A DNA stretch of 64,000 bases from Hyphomicrobium sp. D-2. Its GTDB lineage: Bacteria > Pseudomonadota > Alphaproteobacteria > Rhizobiales > Hyphomicrobiaceae. The notes beneath the pieces were generated by a model. That model did no database searches and was not told where the DNA came from. It saw nothing but the letters and a program-made list of their open reading frames with translations. The stretch lies in contig NZ_JARXLA010000002.1 of assembly GCF_029872155.1 (NCBI RefSeq), positions 682,001 through 746,000 of the forward strand, read 5' to 3'. Shown here one piece after another: positions 31,787-40,339 of the stretch (positions are counted from its first letter, which is position 1; every line of letters starts with the position of its first letter). A program made the translations under genes and the position numbers.

Positions 31787-32551
31787 ATGCTGCTCAGCTT
31801 CAATTTCCGGTCGGTTACACCGCTGGCCCTCGCCGCTTTCGCCGCTCTCACTCCCGTTGGCACGCTATCCGCAGACGATCACGCACACTGGTCCTATGAG
31901 GGCCATGGCGGGCCGACGCACTGGGGTGAACTGAGCCATGAGTTCGCCGCCTGCGCCAAGGGCGCGCAACAGTCGCCCATCGACATCAAGACCGCCGAGC
32001 CTTCCAGCGCCCACGCGCCGACTGTGAACTGGAAGCCGTTCGCGCCGGGCGTCGTCAACAACGGGCACACCATTCAGGCGAACGCCGCGGGCGATCAGAC
32101 AACGACGCTTGGTGATGAGACGTTCAAGCTTGTGCAGATGCACTTTCACCATGACAGCGAGCACACGTTCGACGGCCATCACACCCCACTGGAGGCGCAT
32201 TTCGTCAACCGCAGCGCGGATGGGAAACTGCTGGTGCTGGGGGTGATGATCAACGAAGGCGCAGCCAACAGCGAGATCGAAAAAGTCTGGCAGGTGATGC
32301 CGAAGGCTGAAGGCGAAGCGAACGCCCGAGAGGCGATTGATTTCGCCCGGATGATCCCCGCTGGCGGCAAGTTCTATCGCTATGCCGGGTCGCTGACGAC
32401 CCCGCCATGCAGCGAGATCGTGGAATGGGTTGTGTATGCCGACCCGATCGAGGCATCGGCTGAGCAGATCAAGGCCTTTGCAGCACTCTATCCGCACAAC
32501 AACCGGCCGGTGCAGGCGCTGGGCGATCGCACCGTCGTGCTCGGGCGGTAG
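31787..32551 (+). CDS. Alpha-class carbonic anhydrase, periplasmic
   Basis: Interconverts CO2 and bicarbonate. An N-terminal hydrophobic signal ending near TLSADDH suggests export. Alpha-class hallmarks are WGELS, CAKGAQQSPIDI, the zinc histidines in LVQMHFHHDSEHTFDGHHTPLEAHFVN (order), and SLTTPPCSEIVEWVV. Length 254 fits. It is separate from the que genes in function, lying between queC and dps. Confidence 0.95.
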   Translation: MLLSFNFRSVTPLALAAFAALTPVGTLSADDHAHWSYEGHGGPTHWGELSHEFAACAKGAQQSPIDIKTAEPSSAHAPTVNWKPFAPGVVNNGHTIQANAAGDQTTTLGDETFKLVQMHFHHDSEHTFDGHHTPLEAHFVNRSADGKLLVLGVMINEGAANSEIEKVWQVMPKAEGEANAREAIDFARMIPAGGKFYRYAGSLTTPPCSEIVEWVVYADPIEASAEQIKAFAALYPHNNRPVQALGDRTVVLGR

Positions 32552-32563
32552 AGTCTTTGTTTG

Positions 32564-32602
32564 GCACCGGCGACACCCCTGCGGGGCGCCGGCCGCCGGT
32601 GC
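32564..32602 (+). repeat. REP-like palindrome, copy 1 (39 bp)
   Basis: The outer arms GCACCGGCG and CGCCGGTGC flank an inner CCCC-TGC-GGGG hairpin and a conserved GCCGGCCGCC block. It matches two 41-bp copies near era in core sequence, with compensated arm changes. It lies 12 bases after the carbonic anhydrase stop. Confidence 0.75.
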
Positions 32603-32782
32603 TGAAAGCGCAGTCGCCGGGTGCAGGTGCAAAAGGTTTTTTAAAGTCTTCCAGAATGCGTCCAAGCGATTGCGCAAAGGCCGCATGTCAACACTCCGTT
32701 AGGCGGGTCGTAAGGCTGCCACGGTATTCCCATATGTGAAGCGCGTATTATTTCCCTCGCATCACGGCCAAGGAGATTTTCC

Positions 32783-33313
32783 ATGGGTACGGTGACCAAG
32801 AAGACAGCTGAGCGCCGCAAGGCTCCGCTGCAGACTCCAAGCGTCTATAATTCGAATGCCATCCGCGATCTTTCGGGCGCGCTCAACGCCCTGCTCGCCG
32901 ATTCGTTCGCGCTCTATCTCAAGACAAAGAATTTTCACTGGCATGTCAGCGGTCCGCACTTCCGCGACTATCACCTGCTGTTCGATGAGCACGCCGACCA
33001 GATCTTCGCGATGACCGACCCGATCGCCGAGCGCGTGCGCAAGATCGGCGGCACGACGCTGCGCTCCATCGGCCAAGTTTCGCGCCAGCAGCGCATCGAA
33101 GATAACGACGCAGAATTCGTAACGCCGGAAGACATGCTGGCCGAACTGCGCGAAGACAATAAGGACATGGTGGAGCGGCTGCGCGAAGTGCACGACCTGT
33201 GCGATGAGCACGGCGACGTTGCGACCGCGAGCCTGATCGAGAACTGGATCGACGAAACCGAACGCCGCGTCTGGTTCCTGTTTGAATCGACCCGCTCGGC
33301 GCACGCGCCATAA
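32783..33313 (+). CDS. dps: Dps-family ferritin-like DNA-protection protein
   Basis: Dodecameric ferritin that oxidises and stores iron with peroxide and can coat DNA. The ferroxidase ligands H52, H64 and D68 lie in NFHWHVSGPHF and YHLLFDEHADQI. A basic N-terminal tail (KKTAERRK) could bind DNA. AAGGAG precedes the ATG, and a TATTAT-like -10 box lies at about 32747. The gene is monocistronic, followed by a long hairpin at 33342. Confidence 0.95.
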   Translation: MGTVTKKTAERRKAPLQTPSVYNSNAIRDLSGALNALLADSFALYLKTKNFHWHVSGPHFRDYHLLFDEHADQIFAMTDPIAERVRKIGGTTLRSIGQVSRQQRIEDNDAEFVTPEDMLAELREDNKDMVERLREVHDLCDEHGDVATASLIENWIDETERRVWFLFESTRSAHAP

Positions 33314-33341
33314 CCGGTACGCGGGGAGCTTCTCGCGAACA

Positions 33342-33370
33342 ATCGGCGGCGAACGCAAATCGCCGCCGAT
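33342..33370 (+). terminator. Hairpin after dps
   Basis: Perfect 11-bp arms (ATCGGCGGCGA and TCGCCGCCGAT) close a 7-base loop. There is no T-run, so it may be a processing or stabilising hairpin. Confidence 0.5.
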
Positions 33371-33423
33371 CATTCTCAAGCCCGCCGCGTTATCGCCCAG
33401 AGTCATCAGTTCAGGATACCGTC

Positions 33424-34455
33424 ATGAGCATCAAAGCCCCCCTGCCAAGGCATCGGCTTGGCCGCACGGATATGTTCATCACGCCGGTTGGATTGGGCGC
33501 CTGGGCTATCGGTGGCGGCGACTGGGCCGTCGGCTGGGGCAAGCAGGATGACCGCCAGTCGGTTGAAGCCATTCGCCATGCTGTCGCCTGCGGCATCAAC
33601 TGGATCGACACCGCCGCGATCTACGGCCTGGGTCATTCGGAAGAGATCGTGCGTGAGGCGCTGAGCAATATTCCGAAATCTTCGCGCCCTTATGTTTTCA
33701 CCAAGTGCGGGCTGCGCTGGGACGAGGCTGACCGCATGGCGCCGCCGCAGCAGGTGGGCGACCCGGCCAGCATCCGCTTCGAGCTTGAAGCCTCGCTCCG
33801 CCGTCTGGGCGTCGAGCGGATCGACCTTTATCAGATGCATTGGCCGTCCAAGGACGGCACGCCGATCGAGGAATACTGGCAGACGCTGCTCGACCTGAAA
33901 AAGGAAGGCAAGGTGCGCGCCGTCGGTCTTTCGAACCATAATCTGGCACAACTGGAAGCCGCCGAGCGGCTGGGCCACGTCGATACGCTGCAGCCGCCGT
34001 TCCCGGCCATCCGCCGCGACTTTGCTGCCACCGAATTGCCGTGGTGCATCACGCACGACACCGGTGTGATCGTGTACAGCCCGATGCAGGCCGGCTTGCT
34101 GTCGGGCGCATTCACCGCCGAGCGAGCGGCGAAGCTCAACGCCGATGACTGGCGTTCGCGCAATGCCGAGTTCTCCGGCGACAAGCTGAAGGCTAATCTC
34201 GAACTGGCGGAAACCATGCGCAAGATCGGCGAAAAGCGCGGCGTCACGGCCGGAGCGGTGGCGATCGCGTGGACGCTGGCCTGGCCGGGCGTCACCGGAG
34301 CCATCGTCGGCGCGCGGGCGCCTGAGCAGGTGGATGGCTGGCTGGCGGCCGCGAACCTCATTCTGTCCGGCGCGGAACGGCAGCAGATCGCCGACACCAT
34401 CGAGCGCACCGGCGCAGGCTCGGGCCCCGCCCTGCCCTATGATGCGGTGGCCTGA
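33424..34455 (+). CDS. Aldo/keto reductase
   Basis: NADP(H)-dependent oxidoreductase of the AKR barrel. The catalytic Asp and Tyr occur in NWIDTAAIYGLGHSEE, Lys in VFTKCGLRW, and His in LYQMHWPSKDGTP; cofactor-binding AVGLSNHNLAQLE and GAIVGARAPEQVDG follow. The substrate is not predictable. It stands between dps and queE as a probably separate unit. Confidence 0.92.
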   Translation: MSIKAPLPRHRLGRTDMFITPVGLGAWAIGGGDWAVGWGKQDDRQSVEAIRHAVACGINWIDTAAIYGLGHSEEIVREALSNIPKSSRPYVFTKCGLRWDEADRMAPPQQVGDPASIRFELEASLRRLGVERIDLYQMHWPSKDGTPIEEYWQTLLDLKKEGKVRAVGLSNHNLAQLEAAERLGHVDTLQPPFPAIRRDFAATELPWCITHDTGVIVYSPMQAGLLSGAFTAERAAKLNADDWRSRNAEFSGDKLKANLELAETMRKIGEKRGVTAGAVAIAWTLAWPGVTGAIVGARAPEQVDGWLAAANLILSGAERQQIADTIERTGAGSGPALPYDAVA

Positions 34456-34553
34456 TTTTCGGCCTTGATTTTTCGGCGTTGCGACGTCGCGGCAGCGCCA
34501 ACCGGCAGCGGCAGCCTTGAACGGTCCCGTGCGGAGCTTTACGGATCGCCCGC

Positions 34554-35180
34554 ATGTACGCGGTGAAAGAGATTTTCTACACGTTGCAGGGCGAAGGCGC
34601 GAATGCCGGTCGCCCCGCCGTCTTTTGCCGTTTTGCGGGCTGCAACCTGTGGTCCGGGCGCGAACGGGACCGCCATAAGGCCGACTGCCAGTTCTGCGAC
34701 ACCGATTTCGTCGGCACCGATGGCCCCGGCGGCGGCAAGTTCGCCACCGCTGAGGCGCTGGCCGCGGCCTGTGTTGCATCAACAGGCGATGCGGGCGCCA
34801 GCTTCATCGTACTGACTGGCGGCGAACCTATGCTGCAGGTGGATGCCGAACTGATCGACGCCCTGCACGGGGCCGGGTTTACCATCGCCATCGAGACCAA
34901 CGGCACCTTGCCGGTGCCGCGCGCCATCGACTGGATCTGCGTTAGCCCCAAGGCTGGCACCGACCTCCGCCAGCGGACCGGCGACGAATTGAAGCTTGTC
35001 TACCCGCAGGCGGGACTCGATCCCGCCACCCTCGATGAGGTAGATTTCAGCCACTGCTATTTGCAGCCAATGGACGGGCCGCAGCAGGCAGCCAATACCG
35101 CGCGTGCCATCGCATACTGCAAGGCAAACCCCCGCTGGCGGCTGTCGGTCCAGACCCACAAGCTGCTCGGTATTCCGTAA
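34554..35180 (+). CDS. queE: 7-carboxy-7-deazaguanine synthase QueE
   Basis: Radical-SAM enzyme making CDG from 6-carboxy-tetrahydropterin. The cluster cysteines are C30, C45 and C48, a CX14CX2C spacing instead of the CX3CX2C norm; this long variant is known for some QueE proteins. FYTLQGEG and GGEPMLQVD support the assignment. It is upstream of queD and queF with a 110-base gap. Confidence 0.96.
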   Translation: MYAVKEIFYTLQGEGANAGRPAVFCRFAGCNLWSGRERDRHKADCQFCDTDFVGTDGPGGGKFATAEALAAACVASTGDAGASFIVLTGGEPMLQVDAELIDALHGAGFTIAIETNGTLPVPRAIDWICVSPKAGTDLRQRTGDELKLVYPQAGLDPATLDEVDFSHCYLQPMDGPQQAANTARAIAYCKANPRWRLSVQTHKLLGIP

Positions 35181-35290
35181 CAGTCGCCCGCAGCCCCACC
35201 GAGGGACGGACGGCGCTAGATGTTCTCTCGGCGGAGAGCATTTGCGCAAGGCGACTGGAATTAAACGAGAAAATCCCTTAGAGACGCCCC

Positions 35291-35677
35291 ATGCGCATCT
35301 ACAAAGAATTTCTGTTTGAAGCCGCCCACTACCTGCCCACCGCTCCGCCAGGGCACCCAAACTCGCGCGTGCACGGACATTCGTTCCGCGCGCGGATCAC
35401 GGTTGAGGGCGCGCCGGGGGCGGATACAGGCTATGTGTTCCACTTCGATGAGCTGTCGCAAATGATGGCCGAGGCGCAGGACGCGCTCGACCATCGGCTG
35501 CTGAACGAGATCGAAGGGCTGGAGGCGCCAACGCTGGAGCGCGTCGCCATCTGGCTGTGGAACCGGCTGCAGAACCGCGTGCCGGGATTGGCTCAGATCG
35601 AGATCGCGCGCGATAGCTGCCGCGAGGGCGCGATTTATTGCGGTCCCTCGCCGGCAACGCGCATTGCGGCGGAGTAA
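35291..35677 (+). CDS. queD: 6-carboxy-5,6,7,8-tetrahydropterin synthase QueD
   Basis: Second queuosine step, from dihydroneopterin triphosphate. Zinc histidines H13, H28 and H30 (FEAAHYLP and RVHGHSF) are present, followed by LDHRLLNEI and the active-site glutamate near PTLERVAIWLW. The short length of 128 residues is normal. It ends 6 bases before queF. Confidence 0.95.
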   Translation: MRIYKEFLFEAAHYLPTAPPGHPNSRVHGHSFRARITVEGAPGADTGYVFHFDELSQMMAEAQDALDHRLLNEIEGLEAPTLERVAIWLWNRLQNRVPGLAQIEIARDSCREGAIYCGPSPATRIAAE

Positions 35678-35683
35678 AGCCAG

Positions 35684-36145
35684 ATGGCCGACGAGAAACT
35701 TGCCGTCACGCAACTGGGGCAAATGACGGCCCTGCCGGAAAGCCCGGAAGCGGCCGTGCTGGAGCGGGTGCCGAACCCGCATCCCGATGCCCGCTATGTG
35801 GCCCGCTTCACCGCGCCGGAGTTCACCTCGTTGTGTCCGGTAACCGGCCAACCGGATTTCGCGCACATCGTGATCGACTACGTGCCGGGCGACTGGCTGG
35901 TGGAATCAAAGTCGCTGAAGCTTTATCTCGGCGCGTTTCGCAATCACGGCGCGTTCCACGAGGACTGCACTGTCGCGATTGCCAAGCGGCTGGTGGAGCT
36001 GCTGGAGCCGCATTACCTGCGCATTGGCGGTTATTGGTATCCGCGCGGTGGCATCCCCATCGATGTGTTCTGGCAGACGGGAACGGTGCCGGAGGGCGTC
36101 TGGCTGCCGGATCAGGGCGTACCGCCCTATCGCGGTCGCGGCTGA
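35684..36145 (+). CDS. queF: NADPH-dependent preQ0 reductase QueF
   Basis: Reduces preQ0 to preQ1. The active-site C51 in [12 protein letters not shown] and D58 mark the T-fold enzyme, and [23 protein letters not shown] is the NADPH/substrate region (order). It is the short (single-domain, ~150 residue) class. It is coupled to queD and ends the queuosine cluster; a queuine transferase (tgt) is not in the window. Confidence 0.96.
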   Translation: MADEKLAVTQLGQMTALPESPEAAVLERVPNPHPDARYVARFTAPEFTSLCPVTGQPDFAHIVIDYVPGDWLVESKSLKLYLGAFRNHGAFHEDCTVAIAKRLVELLEPHYLRIGGYWYPRGGIPIDVFWQTGTVPEGVWLPDQGVPPYRGRG

Positions 36146-36202
36146 GGCACGCTTTTACGCCTGCCTCCCCTTCGCCCGCGCCGCCTCGCGCCCCCGCAAC
36201 GT

Positions 36203-37045
36203 TCAATCGTCCTCGTGGCAGCCTTCGGCAGCGCTCCACACCTGACCGCGCGGGCAGCCCTTGTTCAGCGCCTTGCGCTGCTCACCCGACAGGGAAGATT
36301 TTGCCTGCTGTGGCGGCGGCTTGTAGCCCTGAACGCACTTACCACCCTCGGGTCGGAAGCCGGGGCCGCAATAGCCCGCCGCAGCGCTTTTCTTGATGCA
36401 CTTGCCGTCGATGCGCACCTGCCCGCTGGAACATTTGGCGCGCGCCTGTCCCGTTGCGGCGGCCGCCCGTGGCGCTGGCTTCTTGACCGTGCAGGTCTTG
36501 AAGATGTCCGGCCGCTCAGCGCCGGTCGAACAGAGAATGCCGCCCCACTGGTAACCCGTCTTGCTGCCTGAACTGAAGGCGATCTTGAACCAGGGAAAAC
36601 CGTTCTCAACCACCTCCGTGCGCGCCATCAATATAACGGGCTCGCCCTCGCTCAGGCTGGCAACCTTGCCGTGGTTCTGCCCCGGCCCGTCGCGCACGAT
36701 GCCACCCCAGCTTGCCGCCGGGATGGGAAGATCATCCTGCGGGGCACCAACCGTCGCTTCCGGTATCGGCGCTTCTGCAGCCGGTTGCGCTTCGCTGGAA
36801 AGGCTCTTGATGTAGGCGCGGGCGAGATCGGCATGGAAGCCGGTCGGGAAGTTGGCGAGAAAAGCGTTCCAGGCATCCGCGGTGCCGAGCTCCTTGGCGG
36901 CAGCGAAAGCATCCTTTTCAGCGTTGCTCTCCGCCTGGGCCAAGGCAGGAGTGCTAAACGGAGCGGGGAGAACAGCACCTGCCAGAACAAAAGCTGCGGT
37001 GCCGAGAGCCGCCGCAATGACTGACCACGACAGCGCTGTTTTCAC
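36203..37045 (-). CDS. Secreted SH3-domain protein with Cys-rich C-terminus
   Basis: Hydrophobic N-terminus (MKTALSWSVIAAALG) ending in ALAQA, so it is exported. A helical region (FAAAKELGTADAWNAFLANFPTG) is followed by an SH3-like domain (SWGGIVRDGPGQNHGKVASLSEGEPV) and a C-terminal segment with repeated CSSGQVRIDGKCIK, CGPGFRPEGGKCVQG-type cysteine pairs. A cell-wall or envelope role is likely; no precise family is named. Confidence 0.78.
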   Translation of the reverse strand: MKTALSWSVIAAALGTAAFVLAGAVLPAPFSTPALAQAESNAEKDAFAAAKELGTADAWNAFLANFPTGFHADLARAYIKSLSSEAQPAAEAPIPEATVGAPQDDLPIPAASWGGIVRDGPGQNHGKVASLSEGEPVILMARTEVVENGFPWFKIAFSSGSKTGYQWGGILCSTGAERPDIFKTCTVKKPAPRAAAATGQARAKCSSGQVRIDGKCIKKSAAAGYCGPGFRPEGGKCVQGYKPPPQQAKSSLSGEQRKALNKGCPRGQVWSAAEGCHEDD

Positions 37046-37360
37046 CGCAATGCCCCCAAACCTGAAGCCGAAGCTTTGCGCCTAAGTTCGATGGCCGGCA
37101 AGCTTGTTTATCAGTTAGCTGACTTATTTTCCGCTGACGACCTCGCGCCAGCAACATTTGAGTGGCGTGCTATTCAGAAGGCGTCGTCGTCGGGCTAACG
37201 CCCGTTCACAAGCCCGCGATCCGCCGTTCCAGGTCTCGGGCTGCCGCTCTAGCCCTTTGATGAGACCAATGATTTACGCTTCAGACTGACCGGGGCCGGG
37301 GCGATCATGGTCTAGCCAGATTGCCATGGCTCAGTTAGCCTTGAGCGGTGTGGAGGGGGA
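37046..37360. other. Intergenic region with one dispersed repeat, no gene
   Basis: The 315-base gap between divergent genes holds a dispersed repeat at 37248-37315. No convincing reading frame or RNA gene was seen; the promoters of both neighbours must lie here. Confidence 0.5.
37248..37315. repeat. Dispersed inverted repeat, copy 2
   Basis: TCTAG at one end and GCGATCATGGTCTAG at the other, similar in ends to copy 1 (21466) and copy 3 (51548). The interior differs. Confidence 0.5.
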
Positions 37361-38950
37361 ATGATTCGCTTAGCTTTTCTCATGCTTGCTGCAGGCTCGG
37401 CGCTGCTCGCTGCCGCCCCTTCGGCCGTCGCCGTGCCCTCGATGTCCGAGGAAGCCATCGCCACCGATCCGGCGATCACGCCGCCGATGCTGCCGCCCAC
37501 CGACACCAATCCCGTCGCCAGCGCAGTACGTTCAAAGCTGAACGCGCTGCCGGTTGAAGGCTCGGCTGAGGAACTGAAAGAGCGCAGCGTCCTGTCCGAC
37601 GTGTATGCCGCGCGCAGAGACGTGCCGATTTGGCTGACCGAAGGCGGTCTGACAGACCGCGGCGCCGCGCTGGGTGCCGAAATTCTGAAGGCCGCCGACT
37701 GGGGGCTGAACCCCGCCGATTTTCATCTGCCGGTGATCCCGCCGCCGTCGAAGCTCGACGCTGCGACCCTGGGCAAGGCCGATGTCGAAATCTCCAAGGC
37801 GCTGCTGAAGTACGCGCGCTATGCCCGCGGCGGCCGCATCACCGCGCCGTCGATCCTGCTCAATTCCAATCTCGATCGCCGTCCGCAGTTCCTGGACGCC
37901 GAGACTGTTTTCCGCGACGCCATCGCGACGTCCAATCCGGCTGAATACCTGCGCAGCCTGCACCCGCAGCATCCCCAGTTCCAGAAGCTGCGCGAGCTTT
38001 ATGTTGCCAACCGCACCAAGCCGCTGGGCAAGCGCATTCTGGCCAACATGGAACAGTGGCGCTGGATGCCGGCGGATCTGGGCCAGATGCATGTGATGGC
38101 CAACGTGCCCGAGTTCATCATCCGCGTGTTCAAGGATGGCGATACCGTTCACACCGAACGCATCGTGGTTGGCGAAACCGACAAGCAGACCACCATCTAC
38201 ACCCGCCCGCTGCGGGCCGTGGTTTTCAAACCGATGTGGCGCGTGCCGGAATCCATCAAGGTGAAGGAGCTGCAGCCGGACCTGCGCCGCAACGCCAGCC
38301 TGTTCCGTCAGCACGGCCTGCAGCTGGAAACGAAGGACGGCGCGCCGATCGATTATCGCTCGATCGACTGGCACACGGCGGACATCCGCAAATATGAGGT
38401 GGTGCAGCCGCCCGGCCCCAAGAACGTGATGGGCGTAGTGAAGTTCACCTTCCCGAGCCAGCACACCATCTTCATGCACGACACGCTGGACAAATGGATG
38501 TTTGCGCAAAAGGTGCGCACGCTGAGCCACGGCTGCCTGCGGCTGCGCAACCCGATGAAGATGGCCGAGGTCATCCTGGGCGAAGACAAGGGCTGGGACG
38601 CTGACACCGTGCAATCCAAAATGAAGACCGGACCGCGCGATCAGGAAATCATGCTGGAAAAGCGCATCCCGATGCACATGGTCTATTTCACCACCTGGGT
38701 GGATAGCGACGGGAAGCTGCAAACATTCAGCGATATTTACGGCCACGAAAAGCGCATCTCGCTGGCGCTTGACGGTAAGTGGGATGAAATCGATGTCGGC
38801 CGCGATCATCTGGCGCCTGTAGGTGCGGCCCCGGCGAGCAGCGACGGCTTCTCGACGTCGTCGAACCGCCCGACAGCGCAGCAGCGGCAGAAGAAGCAGT
38901 CGACGACCATTGTCGATATGGTCGGCAATGCGCTGGGCGGCGGCTTCTGA
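37361..38950 (+). CDS. L,D-transpeptidase (YcbB-like, YkuD catalytic domain)
   Basis: Periplasmic enzyme forming 3-3 peptidoglycan crosslinks. An N-terminal signal (MIRLAFLMLAAGSALLAAAPSAVA) leads to a scaffold region and a YkuD domain with MHDTLDKWMF and catalytic HGCLRLRNP. Length 529 fits the large YcbB class. It overlaps the next gene by one base (TGATG), so they are translationally coupled. Confidence 0.92.
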   Translation: MIRLAFLMLAAGSALLAAAPSAVAVPSMSEEAIATDPAITPPMLPPTDTNPVASAVRSKLNALPVEGSAEELKERSVLSDVYAARRDVPIWLTEGGLTDRGAALGAEILKAADWGLNPADFHLPVIPPPSKLDAATLGKADVEISKALLKYARYARGGRITAPSILLNSNLDRRPQFLDAETVFRDAIATSNPAEYLRSLHPQHPQFQKLRELYVANRTKPLGKRILANMEQWRWMPADLGQMHVMANVPEFIIRVFKDGDTVHTERIVVGETDKQTTIYTRPLRAVVFKPMWRVPESIKVKELQPDLRRNASLFRQHGLQLETKDGAPIDYRSIDWHTADIRKYEVVQPPGPKNVMGVVKFTFPSQHTIFMHDTLDKWMFAQKVRTLSHGCLRLRNPMKMAEVILGEDKGWDADTVQSKMKTGPRDQEIMLEKRIPMHMVYFTTWVDSDGKLQTFSDIYGHEKRISLALDGKWDEIDVGRDHLAPVGAAPASSDGFSTSSNRPTAQQRQKKQSTTIVDMVGNALGGGF

Positions 38951-39513
38951 TGCAGTGCGCGGCGCGCTGCCAACTGATGTGGCGGCGCGCACTTCTGGCA
39001 TCCCTCTGTGCAGCGGTGGCGGTGGCACTGACACCGACATCGGCAAGTGCTGGCGAAGCTGTAGCCGAATTAGGCGCGGCCCGCGTGCGCTACGACACTG
39101 CCCGCTGGCAGGCAAACGACCGGCCGGGTCGGATCAACTTCACGCCGCTTGCTACCGCCAAACCGCGCTTGGACCCGGTGGAACTGCGCGTTCTGGAAGA
39201 TGCCGCGACGTGCTCCGATCTGGCGCGGCAAGCGTTTGAAATTGGCCATTACGAAACCCGTTCGCTTGAACCCAAACCGGTTAGCATCGGCGGCAAAACC
39301 GGCGAGCGCTTCGATGCGCACACGGGCTGCCGCAACGCGACGCCGCGCGGCGTTGTCATCTGCGTGAAGGCGGCTGGCCATGCCTATCTGTTGCAGGCGC
39401 TGAATCCTGGCTGCGAAGGCCGCAACCTTTTTTCCGGCATCGATCCTCTGGAAGAAATTGCCGGCGGGATCAGCTTTGTGGCTAACGATCCGCGTGAGGC
39501 CTCTGCCCCATAG
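38950..39513 (+). CDS. Hypothetical secreted protein
   Basis: No family recognised. A hydrophobic leader (ASLCAAVAVALTPTSASA) indicates export. The mature part has four cysteines (CSDL, TGCRN, VICV, PGCEG), perhaps two disulfides. ATG shares a base with the L,D-transpeptidase stop, so the product is probably made together with that enzyme and could act in the same envelope process. Confidence 0.6.
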   Translation: MQCAARCQLMWRRALLASLCAAVAVALTPTSASAGEAVAELGAARVRYDTARWQANDRPGRINFTPLATAKPRLDPVELRVLEDAATCSDLARQAFEIGHYETRSLEPKPVSIGGKTGERFDAHTGCRNATPRGVVICVKAAGHAYLLQALNPGCEGRNLFSGIDPLEEIAGGISFVANDPREASAP

Positions 39514-39527
39514 CGCCACAGCGCTCG

Positions 39528-39941
39528 CTACGACTTCTCGGTCCGAACGGAGCGCACAAAAAAGCCGTAACGCTCCAAAATTGCAGGCGACAGCTCCTCT
39601 TCGGCAAAAACAGTTCCGTCAGAGCATCGCAGTTCAATTTTCTCGTCAGCGTTCAATCCAACCCGGAAATTTCCGCAACATCGCCGGATTTGCGCGCTGG
39701 CCAGCGGCATGCCAATCGACCATCCGTGTTTGCGAATAACGGCGGCTGATCGATTGCTGCAAGTGGGCGAGAAGAGACACTGTTTCCCCAGCAATGGCGA
39801 CAGCAGCACCTGATAGAGACCGATGATGCGCAGCATGATTTGAGCAGCGATCACGTCGAACCGCTTACCGAACTTGATGGATGCCGCACGATGGAATGCG
39901 CCAACAAGCGCGCGCCGCAGACTGGATGCAATGACGCGCAT
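39528..39941 (-). CDS. yidD: YidD-family membrane protein insertion efficiency factor
   Basis: Small amphipathic inner-membrane protein aiding YidC-dependent insertion. The core IIGLYQVLLSPLLGKQCLFSPTCSN with AAVIRKHGWSIG is typical; the family's PTCS motif is intact. The protein is longer than usual at the C-terminus (acidic DGTVFAEEELSPAILERY). The start at 39941 overlaps the upstream stop codon as TAATG. Usually yidD sits near rnpA/yidC, not here. Confidence 0.8.
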   Translation of the reverse strand: MRVIASSLRRALVGAFHRAASIKFGKRFDVIAAQIMLRIIGLYQVLLSPLLGKQCLFSPTCSNRSAAVIRKHGWSIGMPLASAQIRRCCGNFRVGLNADEKIELRCSDGTVFAEEELSPAILERYGFFVRSVRTEKS

Positions 39942-40246
39942 TAAACGAGCGCCGCCGTACCCCAAGCATAAACTTCGATGTTGGACTTCGCGCCACCGCA
40001 CCCGGGCGATGCCGAAACACGGTGCATGTAGGATATGTGCAGCACTGCGTTGCCGCCACGCTGTTGGGCCTGCACCTGAAGGTCATCAGTAGCTTCTTGT
40101 ATGGCTTGCGCAATGGGCAGCCCGCCGCTGCAACCCGCCTCCTGGCGCGAAACTACGGCGAAGACCAATCCGATCGGTTGATACGGCAGATTTATGTTTC
40201 CGGCCGCCGTTAAAAGTTTGGGAGCTGCCTTGGAAGCTTTCGCCAT
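39941..40246 (-). CDS. Small YbjQ-like (heavy-metal-binding/DUF74-type) protein
   Basis: The ~100 residues resemble the YbjQ fold: LPYQPIGLVFAVVSR, a helix QAIQEATDDLQVQAQQRGGNAVL, and the glycine-cysteine rich ASPGCGGAKSNIEVYAWGTA end. YbjQ function is unclear. No catalytic residues are visible. TAATG coupling to yidD downstream suggests a joint unit. Confidence 0.55.
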   Translation of the reverse strand: MAKASKAAPKLLTAAGNINLPYQPIGLVFAVVSRQEAGCSGGLPIAQAIQEATDDLQVQAQQRGGNAVLHISYMHRVSASPGCGGAKSNIEVYAWGTAALV

Positions 40247-40339
40247 CAGAATGCATCTGTCAGTTAAATTCTTTTCAGCACAACCTACGCGTCAACCTGC
40301 TCGAGTCAACCGCGCGCACTGCGTCGCGATCGGTTGGCT

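Noticed and set aside
32635-32645. T-run after the carbonic anhydrase repeat as terminator
   Set aside because: The hairpin is over 30 bases away from the T-run; the element is better described as a repeat.
33406-34782. A 458-codon minus-strand open frame
   Set aside because: Antisense to the aldo/keto reductase and queE, with no recognisable domain.
35181-35290. preQ1 riboswitch before queD
   Set aside because: The gap has a simple hairpin at about 35220-35239 but not the preQ1 consensus.
37532-39115. A 527-codon minus-strand open frame
   Set aside because: It is antisense to the L,D-transpeptidase, which has the HGCLRLRN motif.
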